Positions 1 through 8,913 of a stretch of DNA of 27,889 bases are shown here, one piece after another. The position numbers and the translations under genes were made by a program. The notes under the pieces are model-generated. The model had not been told where the DNA came from. It ran no database searches and was given only the letters and a program-made list of their open reading frames with translations. Numbering within the stretch: the stretch's first letter is position 1; every line of letters starts with the position of its first letter. The stretch lies in NCBI GenBank assembly GCA_013203755.1, contig JABMPI010000776.1, positions 1-27,889 of the forward strand. Reading direction: 5' to 3'. This stretch comes from Bacteroidota bacterium (GTDB lineage Bacteria; Bacteroidota; Bacteroidia; Bacteroidales; Prolixibacteraceae).

Positions 1-1089
1 CGCGTGGCATCGGGCAATACCTTGCGTGTTCTTATTCGCCAGATATTTTTTCTTGGCTCCGGCTTTTGTATTATATTGTTGATGGTGAACGTTTTTCCGG
101 TAAAACTTTATTCGATTATCGCCAATTATCTGTTGTACGCAAGTATTGGATTATTAATTGTTGCATTTTTTATGAAAATGGGAGGAATGCTTGGTGGAAG
201 TGGTCGGACTCTTAATCTGGGGATCATCTCTTTCCAGCCTGCTGAATTGGCAAAAATATCACTGATTCTTTTTACTGCCAAAATATTGGGCAAAAAGCAA
301 AATACAAAACAAGATTTATTTGCAGCGTTCAAAAAAATTATTCTGTTTACAGTAATAGTTTGTGCATTTATATTTGTATCCGATTTCTCAACTTCAGCGC
401 TGCTTTTTGCTACAATTATGACCATGATGTTTGTTGGCCGCATTCCCATAAAATACTTACTGCTGGTTGTTGCAACCGGAATTGCTTTGATAGCATTTAT
501 TTATTTAGTTGCCGACCAATGGGATAATAGTCCTGCTCGGATTCAAACTATAAAAGGGAGAATTGACCGTTTTGTGAATGGCGATCCCAATTCTCAAAAA
601 GGAATTACACAAGCTGATTATGCAAAATTGGCCATTTATTCGGGTGGTATTTTTGGAAAAGGACCCGGCCATTCCGATGTAAGTAATTACATGGCTGCGG
701 CATACAACGATTTTATTTTTGCAATTATAGTTGAAGAATATGGGCTAATTTTTGGCACCGGAGTAATATTCCTTTACCTGATTTTCTTTTTTAGGGGAGT
801 GGTGATTGTCCGGCGATCCACTCGAACGTTTCCGGCGTTTGTTGTTATCGGATTAACCTTGGTTTTGGTGTATCAGGCCATGATAAATATTGGCGTTTCC
901 AGCGGTGCTTTACCCGTAACCGGGCAACCCTTGCCGTGGGTGAGTTTGGGAGGAACTTCCCTGCTTTTTACATCCATCGCATTTGGATGCATTTTAAGTG
1001 TGAGCCATCAAACGCAGGAAGACCATAAAATTGAAGAACAACCCGTTCAGATTAATGCGCCTGACGAAGATTATGAAATGGAGAAATGA
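1..1089 (+). CDS. ftsW: FtsW, septal peptidoglycan glycosyltransferase (5' end outside window)
   Basis: SEDS-family polytopic membrane protein that polymerises lipid II at the division septum. The reading frame is already open at base 1, so the N-terminus lies upstream; 362 codons remain, against a usual 370-400 residues. At least eight hydrophobic segments are visible. Family landmarks are FQPAELAKISLILF (window residues about 77-90), the VSDFSTSALLF segment at the position of the catalytic-Asp PDxGT motif, and the conserved end GQPLPWVSLGGTSLLF. The tail after the last membrane segment is short and acidic. The stop overlaps the murG start by four bases (ATGA), which implies translational coupling. 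RodA is the alternative paralogue, but the dcw context decides for FtsW. Confidence 0.95.
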   Translation, partial: RVASGNTLRVLIRQIFFLGSGFCIILLMVNVFPVKLYSIIANYLLYASIGLLIVAFFMKMGGMLGGSGRTLNLGIISFQPAELAKISLILFTAKILGKKQNTKQDLFAAFKKIILFTVIVCAFIFVSDFSTSALLFATIMTMMFVGRIPIKYLLLVVATGIALIAFIYLVADQWDNSPARIQTIKGRIDRFVNGDPNSQKGITQADYAKLAIYSGGIFGKGPGHSDVSNYMAAAYNDFIFAIIVEEYGLIFGTGVIFLYLIFFFRGVVIVRRSTRTFPAFVVIGLTLVLVYQAMINIGVSSGALPVTGQPLPWVSLGGTSLLFTSIAFGCILSVSHQTQEDHKIEEQPVQINAPDEDYEMEK

Positions 1090-2183
1090 ATTTAGAAAGA
1101 GTCATATTAAGTGGAGGTGGAACCGGGGGGCATATTTTCCCGGCATTGTCTATTGCCAACGAAATTAAAAGGCGGAATCCCGATTGCGAGATTTTGTTTG
1201 TTGGTGCTTTGGGACGAATGGAAATGGAAAAAATTCCAGCTGCCGGATATAAAATTATTGGTTTGCCGGTAATGGGATTTCCTCGTAAACCCAGCTTGAA
1301 AATCTTTAGGTTTTTTACGAATTTGTTGAAAAGTGCATCGCTGGCTCGCGATATTGTAAAGGAGTTTAATCCGCAAATTGCAATTGGAGTTGGTGGTTAT
1401 GCAAGCGGCCCGCTTTTAAGAGCTGCGGCAAAAATGAAAGTACCAACTTTAATTCAGGAACAAAATTCCTATGCCGGAATTACCAATAAGTTGTTGAGTA
1501 AAAACGTAAATACAATTTGTGTTGCCTATGAAAAAATGGAGCGTTTTTTCCCGAAAGAGAAGATTATCCTTACCGGAAATCCGGTTCGTGCCAACTTAAT
1601 TCAAAAATTGGCAAACGAAAAAGAGGCCTTGGCATATTTCGAATTGAATGCAAGTGACAAAGTAATTTTGGTTGTTGGTGGAAGTTTGGGTGCGCGTTCA
1701 ATCAATAATTCGGTATTGAATAATATAGATGAAATTAGAAAGTCGGGAGTGAATGTAATTTGGCAAACCGGAGCATTTTATTTCAACGAAATTCAGAATA
1801 AATTGAAAGGCAAAAAGCCCGGGAATTTGCATATTCATAAGTTTATTTCCAGAATGGATTTGGCGTATTCTGTTGCCGATGTCGTTATTTCAAGAGCTGG
1901 AGCTGGAACAATTTCTGAATTGTGTTTGGTTGGAATGCCTTCAATTTTAGTTCCGTCTTCAAATGTTTCGGAAGACCACCAAACAAAAAATGCAATGGCT
2001 TTGGTAGATAATGAGGCTGCATTAATGGTGCGCGACAATGAGGTGGATGATAAATTATTCCCGGTTGCATTTGATGTGGTTAACGATTCCGAAAAATGTA
2101 AAAGTCTGTCGGAGAAAATAAAAATGCTGGCAAAACCCGAAGCAACAAATACAATTGTTGACGAGGTAGAAAAATTAGTATAA
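1086..2183 (+). CDS. murG: MurG, lipid II synthase (GlcNAc transferase)
   Basis: Transfers GlcNAc from UDP-GlcNAc to undecaprenyl-pyrophosphoryl-MurNAc-pentapeptide (lipid I), making lipid II on the inner face of the membrane. The 365 residues match the usual length. A GT-B fold is indicated by the N-terminal glycine loop SGGGTGGHIFPAL (about residues 9-21), a second G-rich loop VVGGSLGARSIN at the start of the C-terminal domain, and the UDP-GlcNAc-binding stretch ISRAGAGTISELCLVGMPSI. The ATG sits inside the ftsW stop (ATGA). The murC start follows the stop by two bases, so the gene is part of the dcw operon and feeds the FtsW substrate. Confidence 0.97.
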   Translation: MNLERVILSGGGTGGHIFPALSIANEIKRRNPDCEILFVGALGRMEMEKIPAAGYKIIGLPVMGFPRKPSLKIFRFFTNLLKSASLARDIVKEFNPQIAIGVGGYASGPLLRAAAKMKVPTLIQEQNSYAGITNKLLSKNVNTICVAYEKMERFFPKEKIILTGNPVRANLIQKLANEKEALAYFELNASDKVILVVGGSLGARSINNSVLNNIDEIRKSGVNVIWQTGAFYFNEIQNKLKGKKPGNLHIHKFISRMDLAYSVADVVISRAGAGTISELCLVGMPSILVPSSNVSEDHQTKNAMALVDNEAALMVRDNEVDDKLFPVAFDVVNDSEKCKSLSEKIKMLAKPEATNTIVDEVEKLV

Positions 2184-2185
2184 GA

Positions 2186-3574
2186 ATGAAGAGTCTTCAA
2201 AATATAAAGAATGTGTACTTTCTCGGAATTGGAGGAATAGGAATGAGTGCTTTGGCTCGCTATTTTAAATTTACCGGGTTAAACGTGGCTGGTTACGACC
2301 GCACACAAACGGTGCTCACCGACAATTTGCAGGCAGAAGGAATTGATATTCATTTTGAAGATGATATCCGAAATATTCCAACAAAATGGAATCCATTAGA
2401 AACAATAGCGGTTTACACGCCTGCTTTGCCCGATGAACACAAAGAATTGGCATGGTTTAAAGAACAGCCGATTGGATTGTTTAAGCGTGCAAAAGTACTT
2501 GGTTTAATTAGCAACGAAAAAAGTGGAGTTGCCGTGGCCGGAACGCATGGAAAAACAACTGTGAGTACCATAGTTGCAAATACTTTGAATAATACTGCAA
2601 ACGGCTGTGGTGCGTTTTTAGGCGGTATTTCAAAGAATTTTGAAAGCAACTTGTTGTTGCCCAAAAACGAGTCGCCCTGGATAGTTGTGGAAGCCGATGA
2701 ATTTGACAGGTCGTTTTTACATTTGAAACCGCAATTGGCGTTAATTACAAGTGTTGATGCCGACCATTTAGATATTTATGGCAACAAAGAAAAGATTGTA
2801 GAGTCCTTTGAAAAATTCATATCCCAAATAAAACCCGATGGTAAATTGGTGGTGAAAAAGGGAATTGATTTTGATGCTGTCGGAAAAACGGAAGCTGAAA
2901 TATATTCATATTCAATAAAAGAAGATGCCGATTTTGCAACGGTTAATTTGCAGCTAAATACTGCTGGCGGATTTTATCAGTTCGATTTAAAAACACCCGA
3001 CGGAATAATTGCCAACTGCAAGTTAAATTATCCGGGTTTGGTAAATGTTGAAAATGCGGTTGGTGCTTCGGCATTGGCATTGTTGGCTGGTGCAACAGCA
3101 AACGAAATTAAGGCTGGCCTGGAAAATTACCAGGGAGTTGCCCGTCGATTTGATATTCGATTAAAAAACGAAAAATACGTTTATATAGACGATTATGCGC
3201 ACCACCCCGAAGAGCTGAAAGCAGTAATTTCTTCGGTAAAAGCATTGTATCCGGGAAGAAAAGTAACCGGTATTTTCCAGCCACATTTATATTCGCGAAC
3301 AAAAGATTTTTCAACCGGGTTTGCTGCAAGTTTAGATCTGTTGGATACTGCAATAATTATCCCTTTGTATCCGGCACGTGAAGAGCCAATGAAAGGTGTT
3401 TCGTCCGAAATAATTTTTAACCAAATGAAATTGGAAGACAAACACTTGGTTAGCAAAGAGGAGACGCTGGAAATATTGCAAACCAGAGATAGCGATGTGG
3501 TTCTAACAATGGGAGCCGGTGATATTGATAGAATGGTAAAAAATATTGAGGAAATTTTTAAAAATAAAAGTTAA
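2186..3574 (+). CDS. murC: MurC, UDP-N-acetylmuramate--L-alanine ligase
   Basis: ATP-dependent cytosolic ligase that adds the first L-Ala of the peptidoglycan stem to UDP-MurNAc. The 462 residues have normal family length. The N-terminal UDP-binding Rossmann motif is FLGIGGIGMSALA (12-24) and the ATP P-loop is AGTHGKTT (118-125). The central domain has VEADEFDRSF and VDADHLDIYG, and the C-terminal domain has YIDDYAHHPEE, the usual Mur ligase triad of regions. It lacks the longer Mpl-type features, so Mpl is unlikely. The last base of its TAA is the first base of the ftsQ ATG. Confidence 0.97.
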   Translation: MKSLQNIKNVYFLGIGGIGMSALARYFKFTGLNVAGYDRTQTVLTDNLQAEGIDIHFEDDIRNIPTKWNPLETIAVYTPALPDEHKELAWFKEQPIGLFKRAKVLGLISNEKSGVAVAGTHGKTTVSTIVANTLNNTANGCGAFLGGISKNFESNLLLPKNESPWIVVEADEFDRSFLHLKPQLALITSVDADHLDIYGNKEKIVESFEKFISQIKPDGKLVVKKGIDFDAVGKTEAEIYSYSIKEDADFATVNLQLNTAGGFYQFDLKTPDGIIANCKLNYPGLVNVENAVGASALALLAGATANEIKAGLENYQGVARRFDIRLKNEKYVYIDDYAHHPEELKAVISSVKALYPGRKVTGIFQPHLYSRTKDFSTGFAASLDLLDTAIIIPLYPAREEPMKGVSSEIIFNQMKLEDKHLVSKEETLEILQTRDSDVVLTMGAGDIDRMVKNIEEIFKNKS

Positions 3575-4323
3575 TGTTTCGGAAGTTGTTGAAAATAGCA
3601 GGGGGTTTGGTGCTGGTAATTTTTATTATCGGAACGCTTGCATTTACCTCTTTCGAAAGTAAAGATGTGGTTTGCCGCAGCATTGAAATTGATTTCGGTA
3701 GCAACGAATTAATTCAGGTGGATAAAGACGAATTAATTCGATTGGTGAAAGCTGCCGACAAAGATATTTTGAATAAAAAGCTCACTCAAATTAATTCAGA
3801 AATAATAGAAAAGGCGGTTAAAAAGCATGAAGCCATTTTAAATGCTGAGGTTTATAAAGTAATTACAAAAGATAGTAGTTCGTATAAAGGTGTTTTGACG
3901 GTAAAAGTAAAACACCGCGAACCGGTGGTGAGAATTATGTCTGAAACTGCTAGTTATTATCTGGATGAATTTGGCGGAAGAATTCCTATTTCATCGAATT
4001 ACACAGCAAATGTGCTGGCAACCACCGGATATTTTTCAGAAAAATTTGCAAAAGAACAACTGTTGCCTTTTGTCTTATTTATTGAAAACGATGAATTCTG
4101 GCAAGCTCAAATTGAGCAGGTTCATATTGAAAAAGATGGAGAAGTGTTGCTTACGCCATTGGTTGGCGAACACATAATTGAATTTGGGAACTTAGAAGAT
4201 TACCAGAAAAAACTACAAAAAATGAAAGCATTTTACGAGCAGGTTCTGGCAAAAAATAATTGGAATAAATACAAGACGGTTAGTCTAAAATATAATAATC
4301 AGGTAATAGCAAAAAGAAGATAA
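3574..4323 (+). CDS. ftsQ: FtsQ, cell division protein
   Basis: Bitopic divisome protein that links cytosolic and periplasmic components (FtsB/FtsL partners in well-studied bacteria). The 249 residues begin with a short basic cytosolic tail and one transmembrane helix (about residues 6-27, rich in Gly, Leu, Val and Ile). A POTRA-like segment follows, with beta-strand patterns around VKVKHREPVVRIM and YYLDEFGGRIP (about 108-137). Sequence conservation in this family is low, so the call rests on topology, length, these FtsQ-like strands and the invariant position between murC and ftsA. The start overlaps the murC stop by one base. Confidence 0.88.
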   Translation: MFRKLLKIAGGLVLVIFIIGTLAFTSFESKDVVCRSIEIDFGSNELIQVDKDELIRLVKAADKDILNKKLTQINSEIIEKAVKKHEAILNAEVYKVITKDSSSYKGVLTVKVKHREPVVRIMSETASYYLDEFGGRIPISSNYTANVLATTGYFSEKFAKEQLLPFVLFIENDEFWQAQIEQVHIEKDGEVLLTPLVGEHIIEFGNLEDYQKKLQKMKAFYEQVLAKNNWNKYKTVSLKYNNQVIAKRR

Positions 4324-4325
4324 TT

Positions 4326-5609
4326 ATGGCTTCAAAAAGTAGTCTTTCGGTTGTTATAGATATTGGCACATCAAAAATAGTTGCCTTGGCAGGTGAACGA
4401 AATGAGTTAGGGAAATTGGAGATTCGTGGAATTTCAAAGGTCCTTTCTAAAGGTATAAGACGTGGCGTAGTCTATAATATAGAAGAAGCTGCCAATTGTA
4501 TTGAGCAAGTGTTAACCCGACTTGAATCGCAGTTAGACAAGGAGATAGTTAAAGTGAATGTTGCCTATGCCGGGCAACATATGAAAACAATCGATTACCA
4601 GGACTCTCGATTTACTTCGGAAGAAGGTGTAGTTTCTAAATTCGACATCGACCATTTATACAACGAAGCCAAAAGAGTTGAATTGGAACAGCATTATGAA
4701 ATCGTTCAGGTAATACCAACTTATTATGAAATTGATGGGGAGGTAATCGAGCAGAATCCGGTAGGAATTACAGGTCGTGAAATAATTGCGAATTACAAAC
4801 TGGTTATTATTTCAGACGAATATTTAGCAAACCTTCATCGGGTTTTCGACCGGGTTGGAATTGAAATGGGTGAAATAACTTTGTCGTCCCTGGCATCGGC
4901 AGAAGCGGTTCTAACCGAGGAAGAGAAGGAGATGGGAGCGATTGTTCTGGACATTGGCGCCGGTACAACTAATCTGGCCATTTTTCATGATTCCAGGTTA
5001 ATTCATGCTGCTGTAATTCCTTTTGGCGGAAATGTGGTTACCAAAGACATAAAAGAAGGTTGTTCCATTTTGTTGAAATGGGCAGAACAATTAAAGGTTC
5101 AATATGGTCATGCATTGGGAGATTTTGCCGACGACCAGAAAGTGGTAACAATTCCGGGGCACAATGGCTGGGAACCAAAGGAAATTTCGTTTAGGAGTTT
5201 GGCATTTATTATTCAGGCCAGATTAGAGGAGATTATGGATAGTGTTAATGCTGAAATTGAAAAATCGGAAATTGTTGACCAATTGGGGGCTGGAATTGTA
5301 ATTACAGGTGGCACTTCAAATTTGAACAATTTTAAATCGTTGGTGAAATTTAGAACCGGAATGGATGCACGAAAAGCAAATTTGGCATTTAATCCAAAGG
5401 GTGCAAAAGAAATTTCGCAAGACCCAGACAATTATACTGCTATTGGATTGTTGAATTTATTGGTGAACGAAATTGCAATTCCTGAAAGAGCAATAAGCAA
5501 AAAAGCAAAAAGGAAAGAAAATGGAGGTTTGTCGTTTATTGTAAACAAAGTGGTGCAAGGCGTGCTGGATATGGTTGATGATGATAATGAAGATATTGAG
5601 TTGAATTAA
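4326..5609 (+). CDS. ftsA: FtsA, actin-like membrane anchor of the Z ring
   Basis: Actin/HSP70-fold ATPase that tethers FtsZ filaments to the membrane and recruits later divisome proteins. It has 427 residues. The phosphate-1 motif is VIDIGTSKIVAL (10-21), the phosphate-2 motif is VLDIGAGTTNLA (about 206-217), and the adenosine motif is GIVITGGTSNL (about 330). The C-terminal end carries LSFIVNKVVQGVLDMV followed by an acidic tail, a good fit to the membrane-binding amphipathic helix. It starts two bases after the ftsQ stop, and the first ftsZ follows after 11 bases. With two FtsZ proteins encoded next door, FtsA could bind either or both. Confidence 0.96.
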   Translation: MASKSSLSVVIDIGTSKIVALAGERNELGKLEIRGISKVLSKGIRRGVVYNIEEAANCIEQVLTRLESQLDKEIVKVNVAYAGQHMKTIDYQDSRFTSEEGVVSKFDIDHLYNEAKRVELEQHYEIVQVIPTYYEIDGEVIEQNPVGITGREIIANYKLVIISDEYLANLHRVFDRVGIEMGEITLSSLASAEAVLTEEEKEMGAIVLDIGAGTTNLAIFHDSRLIHAAVIPFGGNVVTKDIKEGCSILLKWAEQLKVQYGHALGDFADDQKVVTIPGHNGWEPKEISFRSLAFIIQARLEEIMDSVNAEIEKSEIVDQLGAGIVITGGTSNLNNFKSLVKFRTGMDARKANLAFNPKGAKEISQDPDNYTAIGLLNLLVNEIAIPERAISKKAKRKENGGLSFIVNKVVQGVLDMVDDDNEDIELN

Positions 5610-5620
5610 AATAGAAAGAT

Positions 5621-6946
5621 ATGACAGAAGAATTAGTAAACTTTCAATTCCCAAAAAAGGCGTCTTCAATAATTAAGGTTGTTGGCGTTGGGGGAGGTGG
5701 CTGCAATGCAGTCAGTCATATGTACGAAGAGGGAATAAAAGGTGTCGATTATCTAATTTGTAATACCGATTCGCAGGCGCTTGAAGCAAGTCCTGTTCCT
5801 ATTAAAATTCAGTTAGGTGTAACTTTAACTGAAGGTCGGGGAGCAGGTAATAAACCAGAAATGGGAGAAGAGTCGGCGCGTGAGAATTACGAAGACATAA
5901 AAGCTGTGTTAAAGGATAACACGAAAATGTTGTTCATTACGGCCGGAATGGGAGGAGGCACCGGGACGGGTGCTGCGCCCGTTATCGCAAGTTTAGCCCG
6001 CGAATTAGATATTCTAACCATTGCCGTAGTAACTATTCCTTCACCTTCTGAAGGTAAAAAACGTTACGGGCAGGCTATGGAAGGCATTAAAAAATTGGGT
6101 GGTTTTGTTGACAGTATGTTGGTAATTAGCAACCAACGTTTACAGAATATTTATGGCGATTTGCCTGCCCGGCAAGCTTTTAAAATGGCCGATAATATTG
6201 TTTCCACGGCAGTAAAAGGTGTTGCTGAAATTATTACAATTCATGGAAATGTAAACATTGATTACACCGATGTTCACACCGTAATGCACAACAGTAAAGT
6301 GTTTATTATGGGAACCGGATTTTCTTCCGGCGAAGGTCGTGCAATGGATGCAGTTAACCAGGCATTGGAGTCGCCGTTGTTAGATAGTAACGACATTTTC
6401 GGAACTAAAAATATATTGTTGAATATTATTTCGGGGAAAGAAGAAATAAGAATTGGTGAAATTGGTGAAATAATAGAAACCCTTCAGGAAAAGGCAGGGC
6501 AAGAGGCTGATATTATTTGGGGGAATGGTTACGATGAATCCTTGGGAGACAAGGTTAGTGTAACTATTCTGGCCACTGGATTTGTGCAAAATCCTAATCA
6601 GACACTTCAACCGAAAATTGAACCGGAAATGTTTGAATTAGAAAAGGAGCCAAAAAAAGAACAGGTAGAAGAGGTTGTTGAAGATACTTTTGAAAGTCCT
6701 TTTTTAAACGAAACAGAAGAAGATACCAATGAGTTGGAGCCATTGGAAGATGCGGCTGAAGTTTTTACTATAAAGGAAAAAGTTGTAAAAGAAAGACCTT
6801 CTTTTACAAGACGAAAAAGTCGAACTGAAAAGAGAAAAGAGAAAACTGATGAACCAGTTTCGGAGTCGAATGTAGACAATTGGTTTTTCAAAAATTTTGG
6901 CTTGGGAAAATTATTTGACGACGGAGAAGATCAACCGATGGATTAA
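5621..6946 (+). CDS. ftsZ: FtsZ, first tandem copy, with atypical C-terminus
   Basis: Tubulin-like GTPase that forms the division ring. It has 441 residues. The G-box GVGGGGCNAV (22-31) and tubulin signature GGGTGTGA (111-118) are intact. The T7 synergy loop keeps N212, D214 and D217, so GTP hydrolysis across a filament interface should be possible. From about residue 330 an acidic/basic linker replaces the globular core. No canonical C-terminal conserved peptide of the PAYxRR type is seen. Instead the protein ends with an aromatic, amphipathic-looking WFFKNFGLGKLF (421-432) and an acidic tail. The partner of this tail is unknown. The second ftsZ begins 25 bases downstream. Confidence 0.95.
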   Translation: MTEELVNFQFPKKASSIIKVVGVGGGGCNAVSHMYEEGIKGVDYLICNTDSQALEASPVPIKIQLGVTLTEGRGAGNKPEMGEESARENYEDIKAVLKDNTKMLFITAGMGGGTGTGAAPVIASLARELDILTIAVVTIPSPSEGKKRYGQAMEGIKKLGGFVDSMLVISNQRLQNIYGDLPARQAFKMADNIVSTAVKGVAEIITIHGNVNIDYTDVHTVMHNSKVFIMGTGFSSGEGRAMDAVNQALESPLLDSNDIFGTKNILLNIISGKEEIRIGEIGEIIETLQEKAGQEADIIWGNGYDESLGDKVSVTILATGFVQNPNQTLQPKIEPEMFELEKEPKKEQVEEVVEDTFESPFLNETEEDTNELEPLEDAAEVFTIKEKVVKERPSFTRRKSRTEKRKEKTDEPVSESNVDNWFFKNFGLGKLFDDGEDQPMD

Positions 6947-6971
6947 TACCAAAACCTTAAACAGTAAGAAG

Positions 6972-8369
6972 ATGATACAAGATATGGCAGACTTTACATT
7001 TCAGAAAAAACCAGGTGCTGAAATAAAAGTAATAGGAGTTGGTGGAGGTGGTGGAAATGCAGTGAATCACATGTATGAACAAGGGATTCGCGATGTTGAT
7101 TTTGTTATTTGTAATACCGATGCGCAGGCAATGGAATCGAGCCCAATCCAGCATCGGGTGCAGTTGGGTGCATCGTTAACAGAAGGTCGTGGCGCGGGAA
7201 ATAAACCGCAAGTTGGAAAAGAATCGGCTCTCGAAAATATAGAAGACGTTAAAACTGCGCTTTCAGAAAATACAAAAATGGTTTTTATAACTGCCGGAAT
7301 GGGTGGTGGAACCGGAACAGGTGCAGCACCAGTAATCGCTCAAGCATGTAAAGAAGCTGGGTTTTTAACAGTTGGAATTGTTACTATTCCTTTTAAAAAC
7401 GAAGGGCGAAGACGAATTAAACAAGCAGCTGAAGGAATTGCTGAATTGGAAAAATATGTTGATTCGCTTTTGGTGATAAACAACGAACGAATTCGCGAAA
7501 TGTATGGTGATTTTGGAATTTCGGAAGCATTTGCAAAAGCCGATAATGTGTTGGCAACTGCTGCAAAGGGAATCGCCGAAATTATTACAGTACACGGTTA
7601 TATTAATGTGGATTTTGCCGATGTGGAAACAGTAATGCGAACCAGCGGAATGGCGGTAATGGGAACTGGTATTGCCGATGGAGAGAACCGAGGCATGGAG
7701 GCCATTGAAAAAGCACTTAATTCGCCTTTATTGAATAATAACGATATACGTGGAGCAAAAGATATTTTACTAAATATTGCTTCTGGAAATAGCGAAGTTA
7801 CAATGGCCGAAATAGGTCAGATTACTGATTTTGTACAGAACAAGGCCGGTTTTGATGCAGACATTATTTGGGGAAATGGCAAGGAAGAATCGTTGGAAGG
7901 AAACCTTTCGGTAACAATTATTGCTACTGGTTTTAGTACAAATAGTATTCTTGAAATGCAAGGTGTAAAAAATGCAGAAAAGGAAAAACATCTGTTAAGC
8001 GGAAATGAAACAAAACCGAATAATCAGGTTAAAAAGGACGATTCTATAAAAACTGATTCATTTGCCAGAAGTCAAAAAACATTTGAGTTTGATATTAGTG
8101 AAGAGAAGAAAAAAGAGCAGAATGAATTTGATTCGATGTATCCGAGTACTTCAAAACAGCGTGTGCAACCGGAGGAACCAAAAGTTGCCACAGATTATTC
8201 AGAAATGAGTGATGAAGATGTGGATGAATTAGAAAATGTACCAGCATATAAACGCCGGCAAATTCGAATGAATGACCCGAAATACAAAAAAAAAGTATCT
8301 CGGTTTTCAATAACTAAAGATAATAAAATTTCAGACAGAAATTCCTACCTGCACGATCAGGTAGACTAA
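6972..8369 (+). CDS. ftsZ: FtsZ, second tandem copy, with canonical C-terminal peptide
   Basis: Second complete FtsZ, 465 residues from the chosen ATG. From this start it aligns with the upstream copy residue for residue without gaps to about position 320 (about 92 of the first 150 positions identical by eye). G-box GVGGGGGNAV (22-31), tubulin signature GGGTGTGA (111-118) and T7 residues N212, D214 and D217 are all present. A long polar linker (about 330-415) leads to ENVPAYKRRQ (421-430), a recognisable C-terminal conserved peptide for FtsA and other partners, and then a basic extension. An open frame reaches back to 6897 inside the first copy, but those 25 extra residues match nothing in FtsZ. 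Confidence 0.94.
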   Translation: MIQDMADFTFQKKPGAEIKVIGVGGGGGNAVNHMYEQGIRDVDFVICNTDAQAMESSPIQHRVQLGASLTEGRGAGNKPQVGKESALENIEDVKTALSENTKMVFITAGMGGGTGTGAAPVIAQACKEAGFLTVGIVTIPFKNEGRRRIKQAAEGIAELEKYVDSLLVINNERIREMYGDFGISEAFAKADNVLATAAKGIAEIITVHGYINVDFADVETVMRTSGMAVMGTGIADGENRGMEAIEKALNSPLLNNNDIRGAKDILLNIASGNSEVTMAEIGQITDFVQNKAGFDADIIWGNGKEESLEGNLSVTIIATGFSTNSILEMQGVKNAEKEKHLLSGNETKPNNQVKKDDSIKTDSFARSQKTFEFDISEEKKKEQNEFDSMYPSTSKQRVQPEEPKVATDYSEMSDEDVDELENVPAYKRRQIRMNDPKYKKKVSRFSITKDNKISDRNSYLHDQVD

Positions 8370-8381
8370 AGATAAATTATT

Positions 8382-8831
8382 ATGGCACTATTCGACCAAA
8401 TAAACGACGACATTAAAACAGCAATGAAAGCTCGCGAAAAAGAGAAATTGCAAGCACTTCGTAATATTAAAAAGGTTATGCTTGAAGCGAAAACTGCAGC
8501 AAGTGCTGATGCTGAAATTAGCGACGAAGAGGCTTTAAAAATTATTGCAAAACTTGCAAAACAAGGAAATGATTCGGCTGCAATTTACAAGGAACAGAAC
8601 CGTGAAGATTTGTATGAAGAGGAGATGGTTCAGGTGGCCGTTTTTGAAGGGTACCTTCCGGCAAAAATGTCTGATGAAGAATTAACTGCTGCTGTAAAAT
8701 CAATAATTGGGGAGACCGGTGCTTCTTCGATGAAAGACATGGGAAAAGTAATGGGAATGGCATCGAAAAAATTGGCTGGTCAGGCTGATGGAAAAGACAT
8801 TTCAACAAAAGTCAGGGCTCTTTTGCAATAA
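8382..8831 (+). CDS. yqeY: GatB/YqeY domain protein
   Basis: Small helical protein of 149 residues, related to the tail domain of GatB (the tRNA-dependent amidotransferase subunit). The exact role of stand-alone YqeY proteins is not established; tRNA binding is a family-based suggestion. Family features are the N-terminal LFDQINDDIKTAMKAREKEK, an LRNIKKVMLEAK helix, and the C-terminal GKVMGMASKKLAGQADGKD segment. It starts 12 bases after the second ftsZ, is the last gene of the co-directional dcw series, and is followed by a terminator-like hairpin. Confidence 0.92.
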   Translation: MALFDQINDDIKTAMKAREKEKLQALRNIKKVMLEAKTAASADAEISDEEALKIIAKLAKQGNDSAAIYKEQNREDLYEEEMVQVAVFEGYLPAKMSDEELTAAVKSIIGETGASSMKDMGKVMGMASKKLAGQADGKDISTKVRALLQ

Positions 8832-8884
8832 GACTATTAAAATATTTTTTTGGGATTTCTAGCCAATTTTTTTAATCCGGATAG

Positions 8885-8913
8885 AAGGGTTTGTACATGC
8901 AACCCTTTTTTTT
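8885..8913 (+). terminator. Intrinsic terminator after the dcw/yqeY series
   Basis: A seven-base-pair stem (AAGGGTT / AACCCTT) with a nine-base loop is directly followed by eight T residues, about 55 bases after the yqeY stop. It overlaps the last bases of the convergent gene that ends at 8912. On the opposite strand the hairpin lacks a T run, so it mainly serves the + strand. Confidence 0.7.

Noticed and set aside
6897..6971. Earlier start for the second FtsZ, overlapping the first gene
   Set aside because: The extra 25 residues have no counterpart in FtsZ, while the ATG at 6972 gives a gap-free N-terminal alignment with the first copy.
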